From: Polaromonas sp047303325
GTDB taxonomy: Bacteria > Pseudomonadota > Gammaproteobacteria > Burkholderiales > Burkholderiaceae_C
Direction of reading: 5' to 3'
Assembly (NCBI RefSeq): GCF_047303325.1
Contig: NZ_JBKBEX010000021.1
Span: 27,854 to 91,853, forward strand
DNA length: 64,000 nt
The notes under the pieces were generated by a model that saw nothing but the letters and a program-made list of their open reading frames with translations, ran no database searches and was not told where the DNA came from. Shown piece after piece: positions 54,378-62,412 of the stretch. The position numbers and the translations under genes were made by a program. Positions within the stretch are counted from its first letter, which is position 1, and every line of letters begins with the position of its first letter.

Positions 54378-55685
54378 TCAGGCCGTGCCCAGGGCCTTCA
54401 AGGCCGAAACCAGGCGGTCCAGGTCGGCCTCGGCGGTGTAGAGCGCCGGCGAGACGCGTATGCAAGGCCCCCTGGCCACGCCGGTGCGCCGCACCGTCAG
54501 CACGCCATAGCTGTCGCGCAACTGCGCCACCAGCGCCTTGTAGTCGTCCGGTGTCGTCCTGCCGGCCAGGCGGAAGGAGGTGATGCCCGCGGCCATGCCG
54601 GGCTGGTCCGGCGTCAGGATGTCCACGCCCTTCAATTCACGGGCGCGGCTGACCCAGTAGTCGCGCAGGTAGCGCAGGCGCAGTTCCTTGGCCTTGGGGC
54701 CGATTTCCGCATGCAGGGCCAGCGCCCTGGGCAGGGTCAGCAGGGCCGCAAAATTGGAGGTGCCGCTGTGCACCCGCGAGCGTATGTCGTCGGCCGGCCA
54801 GTCCTCGTCGGCCATCGCGCGGTCTATGTCGGCCAGGCGCCCCTTGGCGATATACATAAAACCCAGGCCGACGGGCGCGCCTATCCATTTGTGCAGGTTG
54901 AAGCCGACAAAGTCCACGCCGAGGTCGGCCACCTTGAAGTCGATCTGGCCCCAGGAATGCGCGGCGTCCAGCACCACGTCCACGCCGCGCGCCCTGGCCA
55001 TGGCGGCGATCTCGGCTACTGGCATCACCAGCCCAGTGCGGTGGCTCACATGCGTGAGCAGCAACAGCTTGGTTTTCGGGTTGTTCGCCAGGGCCTCGCG
55101 GTAGGCCTGCAGCACGGCGTCGCGCGTGGCGGGCTCGGGGATGTTGAACTTCACCACGTTTACGCCGCGCCTGTCCTTGAGCCAGTTCATCGCGTACTGC
55201 ATGGAGTCGTAGTCCAGGTCGCTAAAGAGCACGCTGTCGCCGGGGCTGAGCTTGTTGTAGCCGCCTATCAGCAGCTGCAGGGCTTCGGTGGCGCCGCGCG
55301 TGAAAGCAATTTCGCCTGGGGCGGCGCCCACGGCGGCGGCCAGCAGCTTGCGGGCCTCGCCCGCGTCGCCGTCGAACTGCGAACGCGCGTAGTAGGAGTT
55401 CTCGCGGTTCACCATGTCGGTCTTGGCCTGGTACTCGCTGCGCACCGGGTCGGCCATGATGCCCCAGTAGCCGTTTTCCAGGTTCACTGTTTTGGGCGTC
55501 ACGGTGTAGAGCGAGCGCACGGCCGCCCAGTAAGCCCGGTCGGTGGCGATGGCTTGCGGCTCGCCCGCGGGCAGGGGCGGCAGGCTGCGGGTGGCGGCTG
55601 GGGTTGGGGTCTGGGCCTTGACGGCGGTGATCGAGGCGGTGGCCATGAGGCCCATGACAAAACCGCGGCGATTGGCATGCAGCAT
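54378..55685 (-). CDS. Tat-exported class V aminotransferase-fold PLP enzyme
   Basis: 435 residues, isopenicillin N epimerase/cysteine desulfurase-like fold. The N-terminus MLHANRRGFVMGLMATASIT looks like a twin-arginine signal with cleavage near AVKAQT. PLP contacts are in FTRGATEALQLLIGGY and VVLDAAHSWGQIDF; the Schiff-base lysine is in GFNLHKWIGAPVGLGFMY. The reaction is unknown; export of a folded PLP enzyme fits Tat use. It lies 114 bases downstream of a cupredoxin-like gene on the same strand and may be the end of that unit. Confidence 0.88.
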   Translation of the reverse strand: MLHANRRGFVMGLMATASITAVKAQTPTPAATRSLPPLPAGEPQAIATDRAYWAAVRSLYTVTPKTVNLENGYWGIMADPVRSEYQAKTDMVNRENSYYARSQFDGDAGEARKLLAAAVGAAPGEIAFTRGATEALQLLIGGYNKLSPGDSVLFSDLDYDSMQYAMNWLKDRRGVNVVKFNIPEPATRDAVLQAYREALANNPKTKLLLLTHVSHRTGLVMPVAEIAAMARARGVDVVLDAAHSWGQIDFKVADLGVDFVGFNLHKWIGAPVGLGFMYIAKGRLADIDRAMADEDWPADDIRSRVHSGTSNFAALLTLPRALALHAEIGPKAKELRLRYLRDYWVSRARELKGVDILTPDQPGMAAGITSFRLAGRTTPDDYKALVAQLRDSYGVLTVRRTGVARGPCIRVSPALYTAEADLDRLVSALKALGTA

Positions 55686-55799
55686 GAGACGTATCCTGGT
55701 GATGAATGTCTGCGGTTTTTATCCGCCGGACATGTCAGGCATATGTCGCCATGGCTGCGGTCTGTTGGCCGCCAGAGTGCGGGTGTGCGCCCGCTTTGC

Positions 55800-56483
55800 T
55801 CAGATGCGGCGCCGGCGCGGTACCACGCTCAGTTGCAAGGTGAGCTTGCCCGGCGAGGCCGTCACGGTATAGGCCTGCGGCGCGATGTCTATCAGCTGGT
55901 CGGCGTGCCAGACCTTGATCTGCGCCGCGCCTTCGGGCAATTGCTCGATTTGTGCGACGCCCTCGGCATTCGTCAGTACGGCCCAGGGCGAATCGCTCAC
56001 GTACACATGGCCGCGCATGGAGCCGTGGATGTGGCAGCCCAGCAGCACTGCGCCGGCCTTGGTGAAAGTGGCATCGGCGGTCTTGGCCGGCTTGCCTTCG
56101 GGCTTGCCGTCCAGGCGCAACTCAAAGCCTTCGCCCGCTGCCGAATTAAATTGCGCCGCACCGGCGGCCGAGGCGCGCACATGGTGTTCCCAGGGGTCGT
56201 TGTTGACGAACTGGGCCTTGGCGCCCACGCCCACCACGCTGACGGCCGGCACAAAACGCATTTTTTCCTGGTAAATCGTCACCTGGTCGGGCAGGGGCTT
56301 GGGCGGCGCGCCGGTTTTGGCCGAGGGCACAACCACGACGACCGCATCGGGCGCCGGCTTGCCTTCCTTGTCGAGCACCAGAACGGAGAGGCTTGCGGCG
56401 CCGGCCCCCGCCGAAAAAGCCAGGCCGGCCAGCAACAAGAGGGTGGATGCCAGCATCCGCGATGAAGAAGAACTGTGTGTCAT
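55800..56483 (-). CDS. Cupredoxin-like exported protein, paralogue 1
   Basis: 227-residue precursor with a signal peptide ending near SAGAGAA. An N-terminal strand region, SLSVLVLDKEGKPAPDAVVV, leads to a plastocyanin-like fold. QFVNNDPWEHHVRAS supplies a likely first copper histidine. The segment LLGCHIHGSMRGHVYVSDSP supplies cysteine, histidine (+3) and methionine (+6), a type-1-copper-like set. The end is IDIAPQAYTVTASPGKLTLQ followed by a basic PRRRR tail. Automatic annotation may call such proteins methylamine utilization proteins, but no mau genes are here. A paralogue lies at 61744-62412. Confidence 0.82.
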   Translation of the reverse strand: MTHSSSSSRMLASTLLLLAGLAFSAGAGAASLSVLVLDKEGKPAPDAVVVVVPSAKTGAPPKPLPDQVTIYQEKMRFVPAVSVVGVGAKAQFVNNDPWEHHVRASAAGAAQFNSAAGEGFELRLDGKPEGKPAKTADATFTKAGAVLLGCHIHGSMRGHVYVSDSPWAVLTNAEGVAQIEQLPEGAAQIKVWHADQLIDIAPQAYTVTASPGKLTLQLSVVPRRRRI

Positions 56484-56590
56484 GGTTTTTCTCTTTCGAA
56501 TCAGCTCAGGCCGCGCATGTCAAACCGCTGGCAAAGCCCTCCCGGCGGCACGGCGGCGCCGGGAGGGTTCGGGTGCTTCTTGGGTGCTTC

Positions 56591-57061
56591 TTATTTGGCG
56601 GCCGGCTTGTAGTCAGCCACGGCCTTGGCCAGGTCGCGGGTTTCTTCGCAATTGGCGCAGATGGCCTGCAGCTTGGCCAGCTGGGCGTCGGCCTGGGCCT
56701 TCTGGTTGGTCTTCAGGTAGGCGATGCCGGAGTATTCCAGCGCGCCCTTGTGCTTGGGGTCCAGCGCCAGCGCCTTGCCGTAGGCGGCGAAAGCCTCGTC
56801 GTACTTGCCCATCCAGCGGTTCGAATAACCGAGGTAGTTGTAGGCGTCGGCGTTCTTCGGGTTCTTGGCCACGACCTTGCTGAAGCTGTTCACGGCTTCG
56901 GACCAGTTCTTGGCGTCTATGGCCTTCTTGCCGGCCGCGAAGTCGTCGATCTGCGCGTTTTGCACCGGCGTGGTCTGGATGTCGGCCGCCATGGCGGCGC
57001 TGGCCAGGGCCAGGGCGACGACGGGCAGGGCAATGAAGTTGCGGATGGAAAAAGCGTTCAT
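56591..57061 (-). CDS. Exported TPR-repeat protein
   Basis: 156-residue precursor with a signal peptide, MNAFSIRNFIALPVVALALA, cleaved near SAAMAA. Three tetratricopeptide units follow: WSEAVNSFSKVVAKNPKNAD, AYNYLGYSNRWMGKYDEAFA and ALALDPKHKGALEYSGIAYL. Two cysteines near the end (AICANCEE) could form a disulfide or bind a ligand. It is the first gene after an ECF-type promoter motif, and the cupredoxin-like gene follows by 107 bases. Probably a periplasmic scaffold. Confidence 0.85.
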   Translation of the reverse strand: MNAFSIRNFIALPVVALALASAAMAADIQTTPVQNAQIDDFAAGKKAIDAKNWSEAVNSFSKVVAKNPKNADAYNYLGYSNRWMGKYDEAFAAYGKALALDPKHKGALEYSGIAYLKTNQKAQADAQLAKLQAICANCEETRDLAKAVADYKPAAK

Positions 57062-57115
57062 GTCGGGCTCCTTGAAATGTTGGTCAATGGGATGCGCTGC
57101 AAATCAGCACCTTAT

Positions 57116-57144
57116 ACAAACGGCAGTGCGGGAAAATCGGATGC
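57116..57144 (-). promoter_or_regulatory. Predicted ECF sigma promoter of the TPR/cupredoxin unit
   Basis: On the minus strand GCATCC (57139-57144), 16 bases, CGTTTGT (57116-57122). The same pattern with the same spacing precedes the DUF3455 and DUF3034 genes. The predicted start site is about 45-50 bases before the TPR gene. Confidence 0.6.
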
Positions 57145-57172
57145 AGGGAACTCGTATTTATTTGTAATGGGC

Positions 57173-58012
57173 TTAAGCCAGTTCGTGCATGATGCGCGCC
57201 GTCCCGGAAACCTTGATCGAGGCTCCCGGGGCAGGCGAAATCTGGGCATGCAAGCGCGAACGCATACCCATGTCCTCACCCTGCACGATGTCGATGGCGC
57301 CTCCGTGCGGCCAATCCAGGTCACGCAGGTAACCCGCAAAAGCGGCGGTGGCCGCGCCTGTCGCCGGGTCTTCGTACACACCGCCCGATGCAAAGGGGTT
57401 GCGCGTATGAAAAAGCCGGGGCGTTTCCGCGTAAGCCAGGAGGATGGTCACCAAACCCGCCTTGTTCATCAGTTCGCGGCCCGCGTCCAGGTCGTACTTC
57501 ATGGCCGTCAGCTTTTCGCGGCTTTTCAGGGCCAACACCAGGTGATCCGCCCCGCCATGGGCCAATGCAGGCGCAATACGAAGGTCCAGGTCTTCCGGTT
57601 CATAGCCGAACAGCTTCAAGGCCGACTGCACCAGCGGCTGCGGCGCGGCCTGGCTGCGCGTGGGTGGCGATTGCAGCGCGGCGGCAATGGTGTCTCCGTT
57701 GCGCCGGCCTTCAACCGTGATGTCGGCCTTATTCAGGCTCAGGGCAAACACGCCATCGCCCCGTTGAAGGGCCAGCGCCGCGCCCAGGGCAATGGTGGCG
57801 TGGCCGCAAAAGGGCACTTCGGATTCCGGCGAAAAATAGCGCGCCCGCCAGCCGGCGCCTGCCGGGACGGCAAAAACCGTTTCCGAAAAACCCACTTCCG
57901 CGGCGATCCGCTGCATTTCCGCGTCGGCAGGAAAGAAGCCGGTGATCATCACGCCGGCGGGGTTGCCGCCTGTGCTTCCATCAGAAAACGCAGCGATCTT
58001 CAAAACGTTCAT
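57173..58012 (-). CDS. PhzF-family isomerase-like protein
   Basis: 279 residues of the PhzF/diaminopimelate epimerase-like fold. The N-terminus has FSDGSTGGNPAGVMI and EVGFSETVFAVPAG, with the glutamate used as general acid/base in PhzF. The other signatures are EVPFCGHATIALGAALA and GGVYEDPATGAATAAFAGYL. The substrate is unknown and no phenazine genes are present. It sits between the TPR gene and the hydrolase gene without a copy of the ECF motif, so it may not belong to the regulon. Confidence 0.9.
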   Translation of the reverse strand: MNVLKIAAFSDGSTGGNPAGVMITGFFPADAEMQRIAAEVGFSETVFAVPAGAGWRARYFSPESEVPFCGHATIALGAALALQRGDGVFALSLNKADITVEGRRNGDTIAAALQSPPTRSQAAPQPLVQSALKLFGYEPEDLDLRIAPALAHGGADHLVLALKSREKLTAMKYDLDAGRELMNKAGLVTILLAYAETPRLFHTRNPFASGGVYEDPATGAATAAFAGYLRDLDWPHGGAIDIVQGEDMGMRSRLHAQISPAPGASIKVSGTARIMHELA

Positions 58013-58164
58013 TTTTTCTTTCCCTTTTTTCTTCCGTTTGACAGACGGAGGTGACCCCCTCCCTTGAACGCCGGTTCAAAGCGCCTGTTGCCAGTGAAGG
58101 CCACATGACAGTATGCGCGGACCGAACAAAAAGTGCAGCACCCTTCGCCGGCTGGATGCGGCGC

Positions 58165-58929
58165 TCACAGCATCGATTGAAACAAGGGCAGGTACTGCGG
58201 ATGCTGCGAGATCGTGTTGTGCGAGGTCCCGGGCAGAACTTTGAGTGCGGCCGTCCCCTTCTTGAACTGCGCATACAGCTTTTCGGTGCTGGCTGCCGGG
58301 ATGATCTCGTCGTTCTGGGCGGAGATCAGCAAGGTGGGCGCCGTGACGCGCGCTGCGTATTTCCAGGACTCGAACTTGTCGACTAGCAGCCAGGCGATGG
58401 GAAAGTAAGGAAAGCGCTGTGCAGCCAGTTCCTGGATGCTGTTGTAGGGTGTCACCAGGATCAGGCGCGACACCGGCCGCTGGCTGGCTACCCAGACGGC
58501 CACGCCGGAGCCCAGGCTTCTGCCCACTACGGTGACGTCCGCATGGATTTTGTTGACATGGTTGAACAAGGCCAGCGCATCACTTTGCAGCGCCGCCTCG
58601 GTGGGGCTTCCGCTGCTGCCGCCGTAACCGCGGTAATGAAGCAGGTAAATCGCATGGCCGGGAAATGCCTGCGCGAAGGAGGGCAGGTTGGCCGAAACGT
58701 CTTCGGCATTGCCGCCGAAGTAGACGATGGCCTTGGACCCGGTGGCTTGCCGCGTGGTGAGCACCAGCTCCGCATCCTTGACCTGGAGTTGCTGCGTCGT
58801 GGCCGGGCCACCCCAGGATTTGGGTTGGGGAAAATAAATCAGCGAGCGTTGGTAAATAAACAGCGCCGCGCAGAGAGCCAGGTAGGCCAGCAGCAGGAGC
58901 GCCACAAAAATCGTCACTGCGCGCAACAT
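58165..58929 (-). CDS. Membrane-anchored alpha/beta hydrolase
   Basis: 254 residues. An N-terminal hydrophobic segment, VTIFVALLLLAYLALCAALF, probably anchors it in the inner membrane with the catalytic part outside. The nucleophile elbow is VVGRSLGSGVAVWVAS. The aspartate lies in ISAQNDEIIPA and the histidine in LPGTSHNTIS, as in the BAAT/BEM46-like group. Substrate unknown. It starts 25 bases after the anti-sigma gene on the same strand and is likely cotranscribed with the sigma pair. Confidence 0.85.
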   Translation of the reverse strand: MLRAVTIFVALLLLAYLALCAALFIYQRSLIYFPQPKSWGGPATTQQLQVKDAELVLTTRQATGSKAIVYFGGNAEDVSANLPSFAQAFPGHAIYLLHYRGYGGSSGSPTEAALQSDALALFNHVNKIHADVTVVGRSLGSGVAVWVASQRPVSRLILVTPYNSIQELAAQRFPYFPIAWLLVDKFESWKYAARVTAPTLLISAQNDEIIPAASTEKLYAQFKKGTAALKVLPGTSHNTISQHPQYLPLFQSML

Positions 58930-58954
58930 GGGTGAGGGGGCGTACCGCAGGGGC

Positions 58955-59704
58955 TCACCACAGCTTGGCGCAATTGCCGCTGAAGACCACGGTCTCGCCG
59001 GGCCTGGCCGGGTTGGCGTCAGCCTCCAGCGTCACCAGCAGCTTGCCGACCTTGGACAGCAGTTTTTCCGAGGTGTCGGGCAGTATGGACACCGCCGAGC
59101 CGCTGGTCGGCACCGTGCCCAGCGAGAACGCCGGGCCATTGGCCGGCACGGCCCAGAGCACCAGCTTGCCGGTGGCCGGCGGTGTGATGGGGCCTATGAC
59201 CTTGACCGTCATGGTCTTGCCGTGGCGCAACGAGCTGACCAGCAGCTTGCCGTTACCCTGGGCGTCGGTCAGCAGGCCCACATAGCTTTGCGGCAGCTTT
59301 TCGCCCGAACGCATGGCAAGCTGGTCGCTGGACATGAACAGGGTGGGCATGGCCATAAAAAACACGCTGGCCGCGACCACACCTGCCGCGAGGCCGCCAA
59401 AACCAAATCCGGCGGGTTTGAGCCAGCCCAGCCAGGAGGTTTTTCCCTGCGCCGCCTGCCGCGCAAGCGTACCCGCGGGCTGCGTGCGCGCCGCGATCGC
59501 GGCCCACACCCGGGGTGATGGCTTGTGCGCCGGCACCGACAGGGCCAGCGTACCCAGGCGCGCTTCCCACTGCGTGACACGCACCCGCACGTCGATGCGG
59601 TCGCGCTGCAGGCGCTCAAAGCGGCGGCGCGCGCCGCCGGCCAGCGTTCCCAGCACATAGGCTGATGCCAGGTGCTCCAGCAATTCGGGGTTGGTATATC
59701 TCAT
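58955..59704 (-). CDS. RskA-type anti-sigma factor
   Basis: 249-residue single-span membrane protein. The N-terminal anti-sigma domain includes LLEHLASAYVLGTLAGGARR, the usual RskA helix. A membrane segment lies near FGGLAAGVVAASVFFMAMPT. The C-terminal periplasmic RskA domain contains KLVLWAVPANGPAFSLGTVP and VTLEADANPARPGETVVFSG. Its ATG overlaps the sigma gene's stop by 4 bases. It should hold the sigma factor at the membrane until a periplasmic signal arrives. Confidence 0.9.
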   Translation of the reverse strand: MRYTNPELLEHLASAYVLGTLAGGARRRFERLQRDRIDVRVRVTQWEARLGTLALSVPAHKPSPRVWAAIAARTQPAGTLARQAAQGKTSWLGWLKPAGFGFGGLAAGVVAASVFFMAMPTLFMSSDQLAMRSGEKLPQSYVGLLTDAQGNGKLLVSSLRHGKTMTVKVIGPITPPATGKLVLWAVPANGPAFSLGTVPTSGSAVSILPDTSEKLLSKVGKLLVTLEADANPARPGETVVFSGNCAKLW

Positions 59705-60312
59705 GACGCCACCACGCCCTGCGCAGCCAGGCAGCCCTTGAGTTTTTCCAGGCCGCGCCGTATCCAGGCCTTCACCGAACCCAGCGGCGCGCCCATTTGC
59801 GCGGCCACCTCGGTGTGCGACAGGCCCTGGTAATAGGCCAGCGCCAGGCTTTGCCGGTGGCTACCTTCCAGAGCGTTCATGCAGCCTTCTATGTGCAGGG
59901 CCTCGGTGGCCTGCTCCAGCAGCTGCATGGCGCTGGGAGCGGGCGCGGCACTGCTCTCCATAGCTTCCTCGTCCAGTTCGCCCGATTCGGGCAGTTCGCT
60001 TTCCTTGCGGCGCGCGCGTGCCCGGAAGGCGTCCAGCGCCTTGTTGCGAACGATGGCGATCAGCCACGTCATGGGTTGAATGGGCTGGCCGTCCACCTCG
60101 CTTCGGTAGCCGGCCGCACTTTTCCAGATGCTCACATACGCCTCTTGCAGCACATCCTCGGCCGCCTGTCCTTGTCCCAATATACGAACGGCAACGCCAA
60201 ACAGATGCGTGTGGGTGCGTTCATAGATATCGGCAAAACAGGCGTGGTCGCCTTTCGCCGCGCCGGCGATCAGGGCTTGCAGGCTGCGGGTATCCGTATC
60301 GGCCAATTTCAT
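59701..60312 (-). CDS. ECF RNA polymerase sigma factor (SigK-like)
   Basis: 203 residues from the ATG at 60312. Region 2 includes YERTHTHLFGVAVRILGQGQ and AAEDVLQEAYVSIWKSAAGY; region 4 includes LSHTEVAAQMGAPLGSVKAW followed by IRRGLEKLKGCL. Pairing with an RskA-type anti-sigma factor places it near the SigK group. Its own upstream region carries a sigma70-type promoter and not the ECF motif found before its predicted targets. A longer reading from 60486 would run across that promoter and is rejected. Confidence 0.93.
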   Translation of the reverse strand: MKLADTDTRSLQALIAGAAKGDHACFADIYERTHTHLFGVAVRILGQGQAAEDVLQEAYVSIWKSAAGYRSEVDGQPIQPMTWLIAIVRNKALDAFRARARRKESELPESGELDEEAMESSAAPAPSAMQLLEQATEALHIEGCMNALEGSHRQSLALAYYQGLSHTEVAAQMGAPLGSVKAWIRRGLEKLKGCLAAQGVVAS

Positions 60313-60319
60313 GCGGCTG

Positions 60320-60347
60320 AGTATAGGGAGTTCCGCCTGGGCGGCAA
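60320..60347 (-). promoter_or_regulatory. Sigma70-type promoter of the sigma/anti-sigma unit
   Basis: On the minus strand TTGCCG (60342-60347), 16 bases, TATACT (60320-60325). Only 7 bases separate the -10 box from the ATG, so transcription would start at or next to the initiation codon. Confidence 0.45.
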
Positions 60348-60382
60348 AAGCCGGCCGGCATGGCCATTTTTTGCGGAAAAAC

Positions 60383-60411
60383 GCATCCGATTTGCGCCGG
60401 CCGGCGTTTGT
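60383..60411 (+). promoter_or_regulatory. Predicted ECF sigma promoter of the DUF3455 unit
   Basis: GCATCC (60383-60388), 16 bases, CGTTTGT (60405-60411). The match extends to GATTT directly after GCATCC, as at 57134-57138. It lies in the divergent region between the sigma gene and the DUF3455 gene, giving a leader of about 130 bases. The rest of this 235-base gap shows only a ribosome-binding site before the DUF3455 gene. Confidence 0.55.
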
Positions 60412-60547
60412 CCCCGGTAGGCCGGACGCCGCGCCGGCCCACACCCCTTCCGCCCGTGGGGTTGTTGGGGCATTTTTACCCGTCATTTTTCTTTTCTTTA
60501 ACCCGGAGACCTGTCAATATGAGCAGGACTCCTTCCAGGAGATCGCC

Positions 60548-61129
60548 ATGACATCGATTGCAACTGCCGTCGCCCAACCCAGGCTCCATGCGGGCCTTGT
60601 GGCCGCCGCCCTGTGCGCGGGCCTCTTGAGCGCCTGCGCGAGCGGCCCGGCTCCACAGGCCTATGCCGGCAAGCCGGCGCCCGCCGCGCTCAAGCCGGCC
60701 GACAACGAGCAGGCGGCCTTCACCTGGCATGCGGTGGGCTCGCAGATCTACGAATGCCGCGCCAGCGACAAGGGCGGCTGGGCCTGGGTGTTTGTCGCGC
60801 CCGAGGCGGACCTGTTCAACCAGAAGGACGAAAAAGTCGGCACGCACGGCGCCGGCCCGCACTGGGCCGCGCTGGACGGCAGCAAGACCGTGGGTACGGT
60901 GAAAGCCAGGGCTGACGGCGAACGCCCTTCGGATATTCCCCTGCTCTTGCTGACGGCCAAATCCGCCGGCATGCCCGGCAAGATGGCCGCCGTCACCAGC
61001 GTGCAGCGCCTGAACACCGAGGGCGGCAATGCGCCGGCCAGGGGCTGCGCCACGCAGGCCGACGCCGGCAAACGCGTCAAGGAAGGCTATACCGCCGACT
61101 ACGTGTTCTTTGCCGCCAAAAACACCTGA
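60548..61129 (+). CDS. DUF3455 lipoprotein
   Basis: 193-residue precursor. The hydrophobic signal GLVAAALCAGLLSACASG ends in a lipobox (LSAC), so it is probably anchored to a membrane through cysteine. The DUF3455 domain follows: AVGSQIYECRASDKGGWAWV, then FVAPEADLFNQKDEKVGTHG, AGPHWAALDGSKTVGTVKA and VTSVQRLNTEGGNAPARGC. The family function is unknown to me. It is the first gene after an ECF motif and is followed by a small gene 12 bases later. Confidence 0.87.
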   Translation: MTSIATAVAQPRLHAGLVAAALCAGLLSACASGPAPQAYAGKPAPAALKPADNEQAAFTWHAVGSQIYECRASDKGGWAWVFVAPEADLFNQKDEKVGTHGAGPHWAALDGSKTVGTVKARADGERPSDIPLLLLTAKSAGMPGKMAAVTSVQRLNTEGGNAPARGCATQADAGKRVKEGYTADYVFFAAKNT

Positions 61130-61141
61130 AGCGAGTGCAGC

Positions 61142-61735
61142 ATGTCCGTGCTCAAGAACCTCTTTAGCGCCAGCAAAAGCCCCAAGCCCGGGGCTACCGG
61201 GCCTGAAACAGGCCCGGTCAAGATGAACCTTGACGAGCGCATGGAGTTCCGGCGCGAGATGCTGTACGAAGCCATACGGGTGACCATGCAGGCCCACGGG
61301 ATCCTGTCGGCCAGCTACAAATTCCGCGTGGTGCGCAACGACAAGCGGGGCCACCAGTACCTGGTGCTGGTGGACCTTTCCACCGACTTCCTGGATAACC
61401 GGGAAGGCGCGCCCGCCCGGCTGGCCGAGGTGGGTGCGGCCATCGCCAAAAATGCCACCGCACGCTACAACCTGCTGGTCAGCGGCGTGTACTGGCAGGT
61501 CAATGAACAGATCCAGGGCTTCTCGGCCAGCCGCCCCGCCGTGCTCCGCGCGGGCCAGGACGCGGGCGACTCGCGGCCGCCGGTGCGGCGCCATGAGCGC
61601 GCCTCCGCGGAGGAGCTCGCAGCCTTTGAGGCCGCCTGGGAGAAAGGCCGGGCCATGCAAATTGGCGACCGCATTTATTCGTCCGACCTGGCGCCGCTGG
61701 AGCCGGACTCCCACAAGGACGACAGCCAGCGTTAA
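61142..61735 (+). CDS. Conserved-looking protein of unknown function
   Basis: 197 residues, no signal peptide. A disordered, lysine/proline-rich N-terminus precedes a compact region: LDERMEFRREMLYEAIRVTM, then HGILSASYKFRVVRNDKRGH and QYLVLVDLSTDFLD. A charged C-terminal tail contains ERASAEELAAFEAAWEKGRA. The middle looks like a small alpha/beta domain. I recognise no family. Its place 12 bases after the DUF3455 gene suggests it belongs to the same ECF-controlled unit, although it looks cytoplasmic. Confidence 0.75.
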   Translation: MSVLKNLFSASKSPKPGATGPETGPVKMNLDERMEFRREMLYEAIRVTMQAHGILSASYKFRVVRNDKRGHQYLVLVDLSTDFLDNREGAPARLAEVGAAIAKNATARYNLLVSGVYWQVNEQIQGFSASRPAVLRAGQDAGDSRPPVRRHERASAEELAAFEAAWEKGRAMQIGDRIYSSDLAPLEPDSHKDDSQR

Positions 61736-61743
61736 GAGGGACT

Positions 61744-62412
61744 TCAGGGCCTGCGCCGCCGTGGTACCACCGTGAGCTGCATGACGTTTTTGGCCTGCAC
61801 CGTGCCCACCGTCACCTGCTGCGGCGCGATATCTATCAGCTGGTCGGCCTGCCAGACTTTCACCTGAGCCGTGCCCTCCGGCAGGTCCTCGAAGGTGGCA
61901 ATGCCTTCCGCGCTGGTCTTGCCGGCCCAGGGTGATTCACTGGCATAGATGTAGCCGCGCATGGATCCGTGGATAAAGCAGCCCAGCAGGGTCGCGCCTA
62001 GCGCGCCGGCCTTGTCCAGCGTGACTTCGCCGGACTTGGCGGGCTTGCCCTCGGTTTTGCCTTCCAGGCGCAGTTCGAAGCCGGCATTCGCCGCGTTGAA
62101 CTGGCCCGTGCCTGCGGGTGAGCTGCGCACATGGTGGTCCCAAGGGTCGTTGTTGACGAATTGCAGCTTCGCGCCTACGGGCAGCACCGTCACCGCCGGG
62201 ATGAACTGCATTTTTTCCTGGCTGATGGTGGCTTGCGGCGGCAGCGGGTTTTTGGGTTTGGCGTTTTTGTTGGCCGGCGTCACCACCACCACCGCGTCCT
62301 GCACCGGCTTGCCCTCCTTGTCGAGCACCGACACCACCAGGGTGCCGGCCTGCGCCGCCGCGCTGAGCGCCAGCAACGCAGCAAAACCAATTGTGTGCAG
62401 AAGCCTGTTCAT
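61744..62412 (-). CDS. Cupredoxin-like exported protein, paralogue 2
   Basis: 222-residue precursor with a signal peptide ending near SAAAQA. It matches the protein at 55800-56483 along its whole length: VVSVLDKEGKPVQDAVVVVT, FVNNDPWDHHVRSSPAGTGQ, LLGCFIHGSMRGYIYASESP, WQADQLIDIAPQQVTV and a PRRRR end. The candidate copper ligands (His in the DPWDHHV segment; Cys, His and Met in GCFIHGSM) are kept, while the histidine right after the cysteine in paralogue 1 is phenylalanine here. Its ATG overlaps the globin gene stop by 4 bases. Confidence 0.82.
   Translation of the reverse strand: MNRLLHTIGFAALLALSAAAQAGTLVVSVLDKEGKPVQDAVVVVTPANKNAKPKNPLPPQATISQEKMQFIPAVTVLPVGAKLQFVNNDPWDHHVRSSPAGTGQFNAANAGFELRLEGKTEGKPAKSGEVTLDKAGALGATLLGCFIHGSMRGYIYASESPWAGKTSAEGIATFEDLPEGTAQVKVWQADQLIDIAPQQVTVGTVQAKNVMQLTVVPRRRRP

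Noticed and set aside
54711..56465. 584-codon plus-strand frame across the PLP enzyme and cupredoxin genes
   Set aside because: It spans two unrelated minus-strand genes and has shadow-like composition.
58131..58159. GGATGC upstream of the PhzF gene as a fourth ECF promoter
   Set aside because: On the minus strand GCATCC is followed at 16 bases by TGCACTT, which does not match CGTWTKY.
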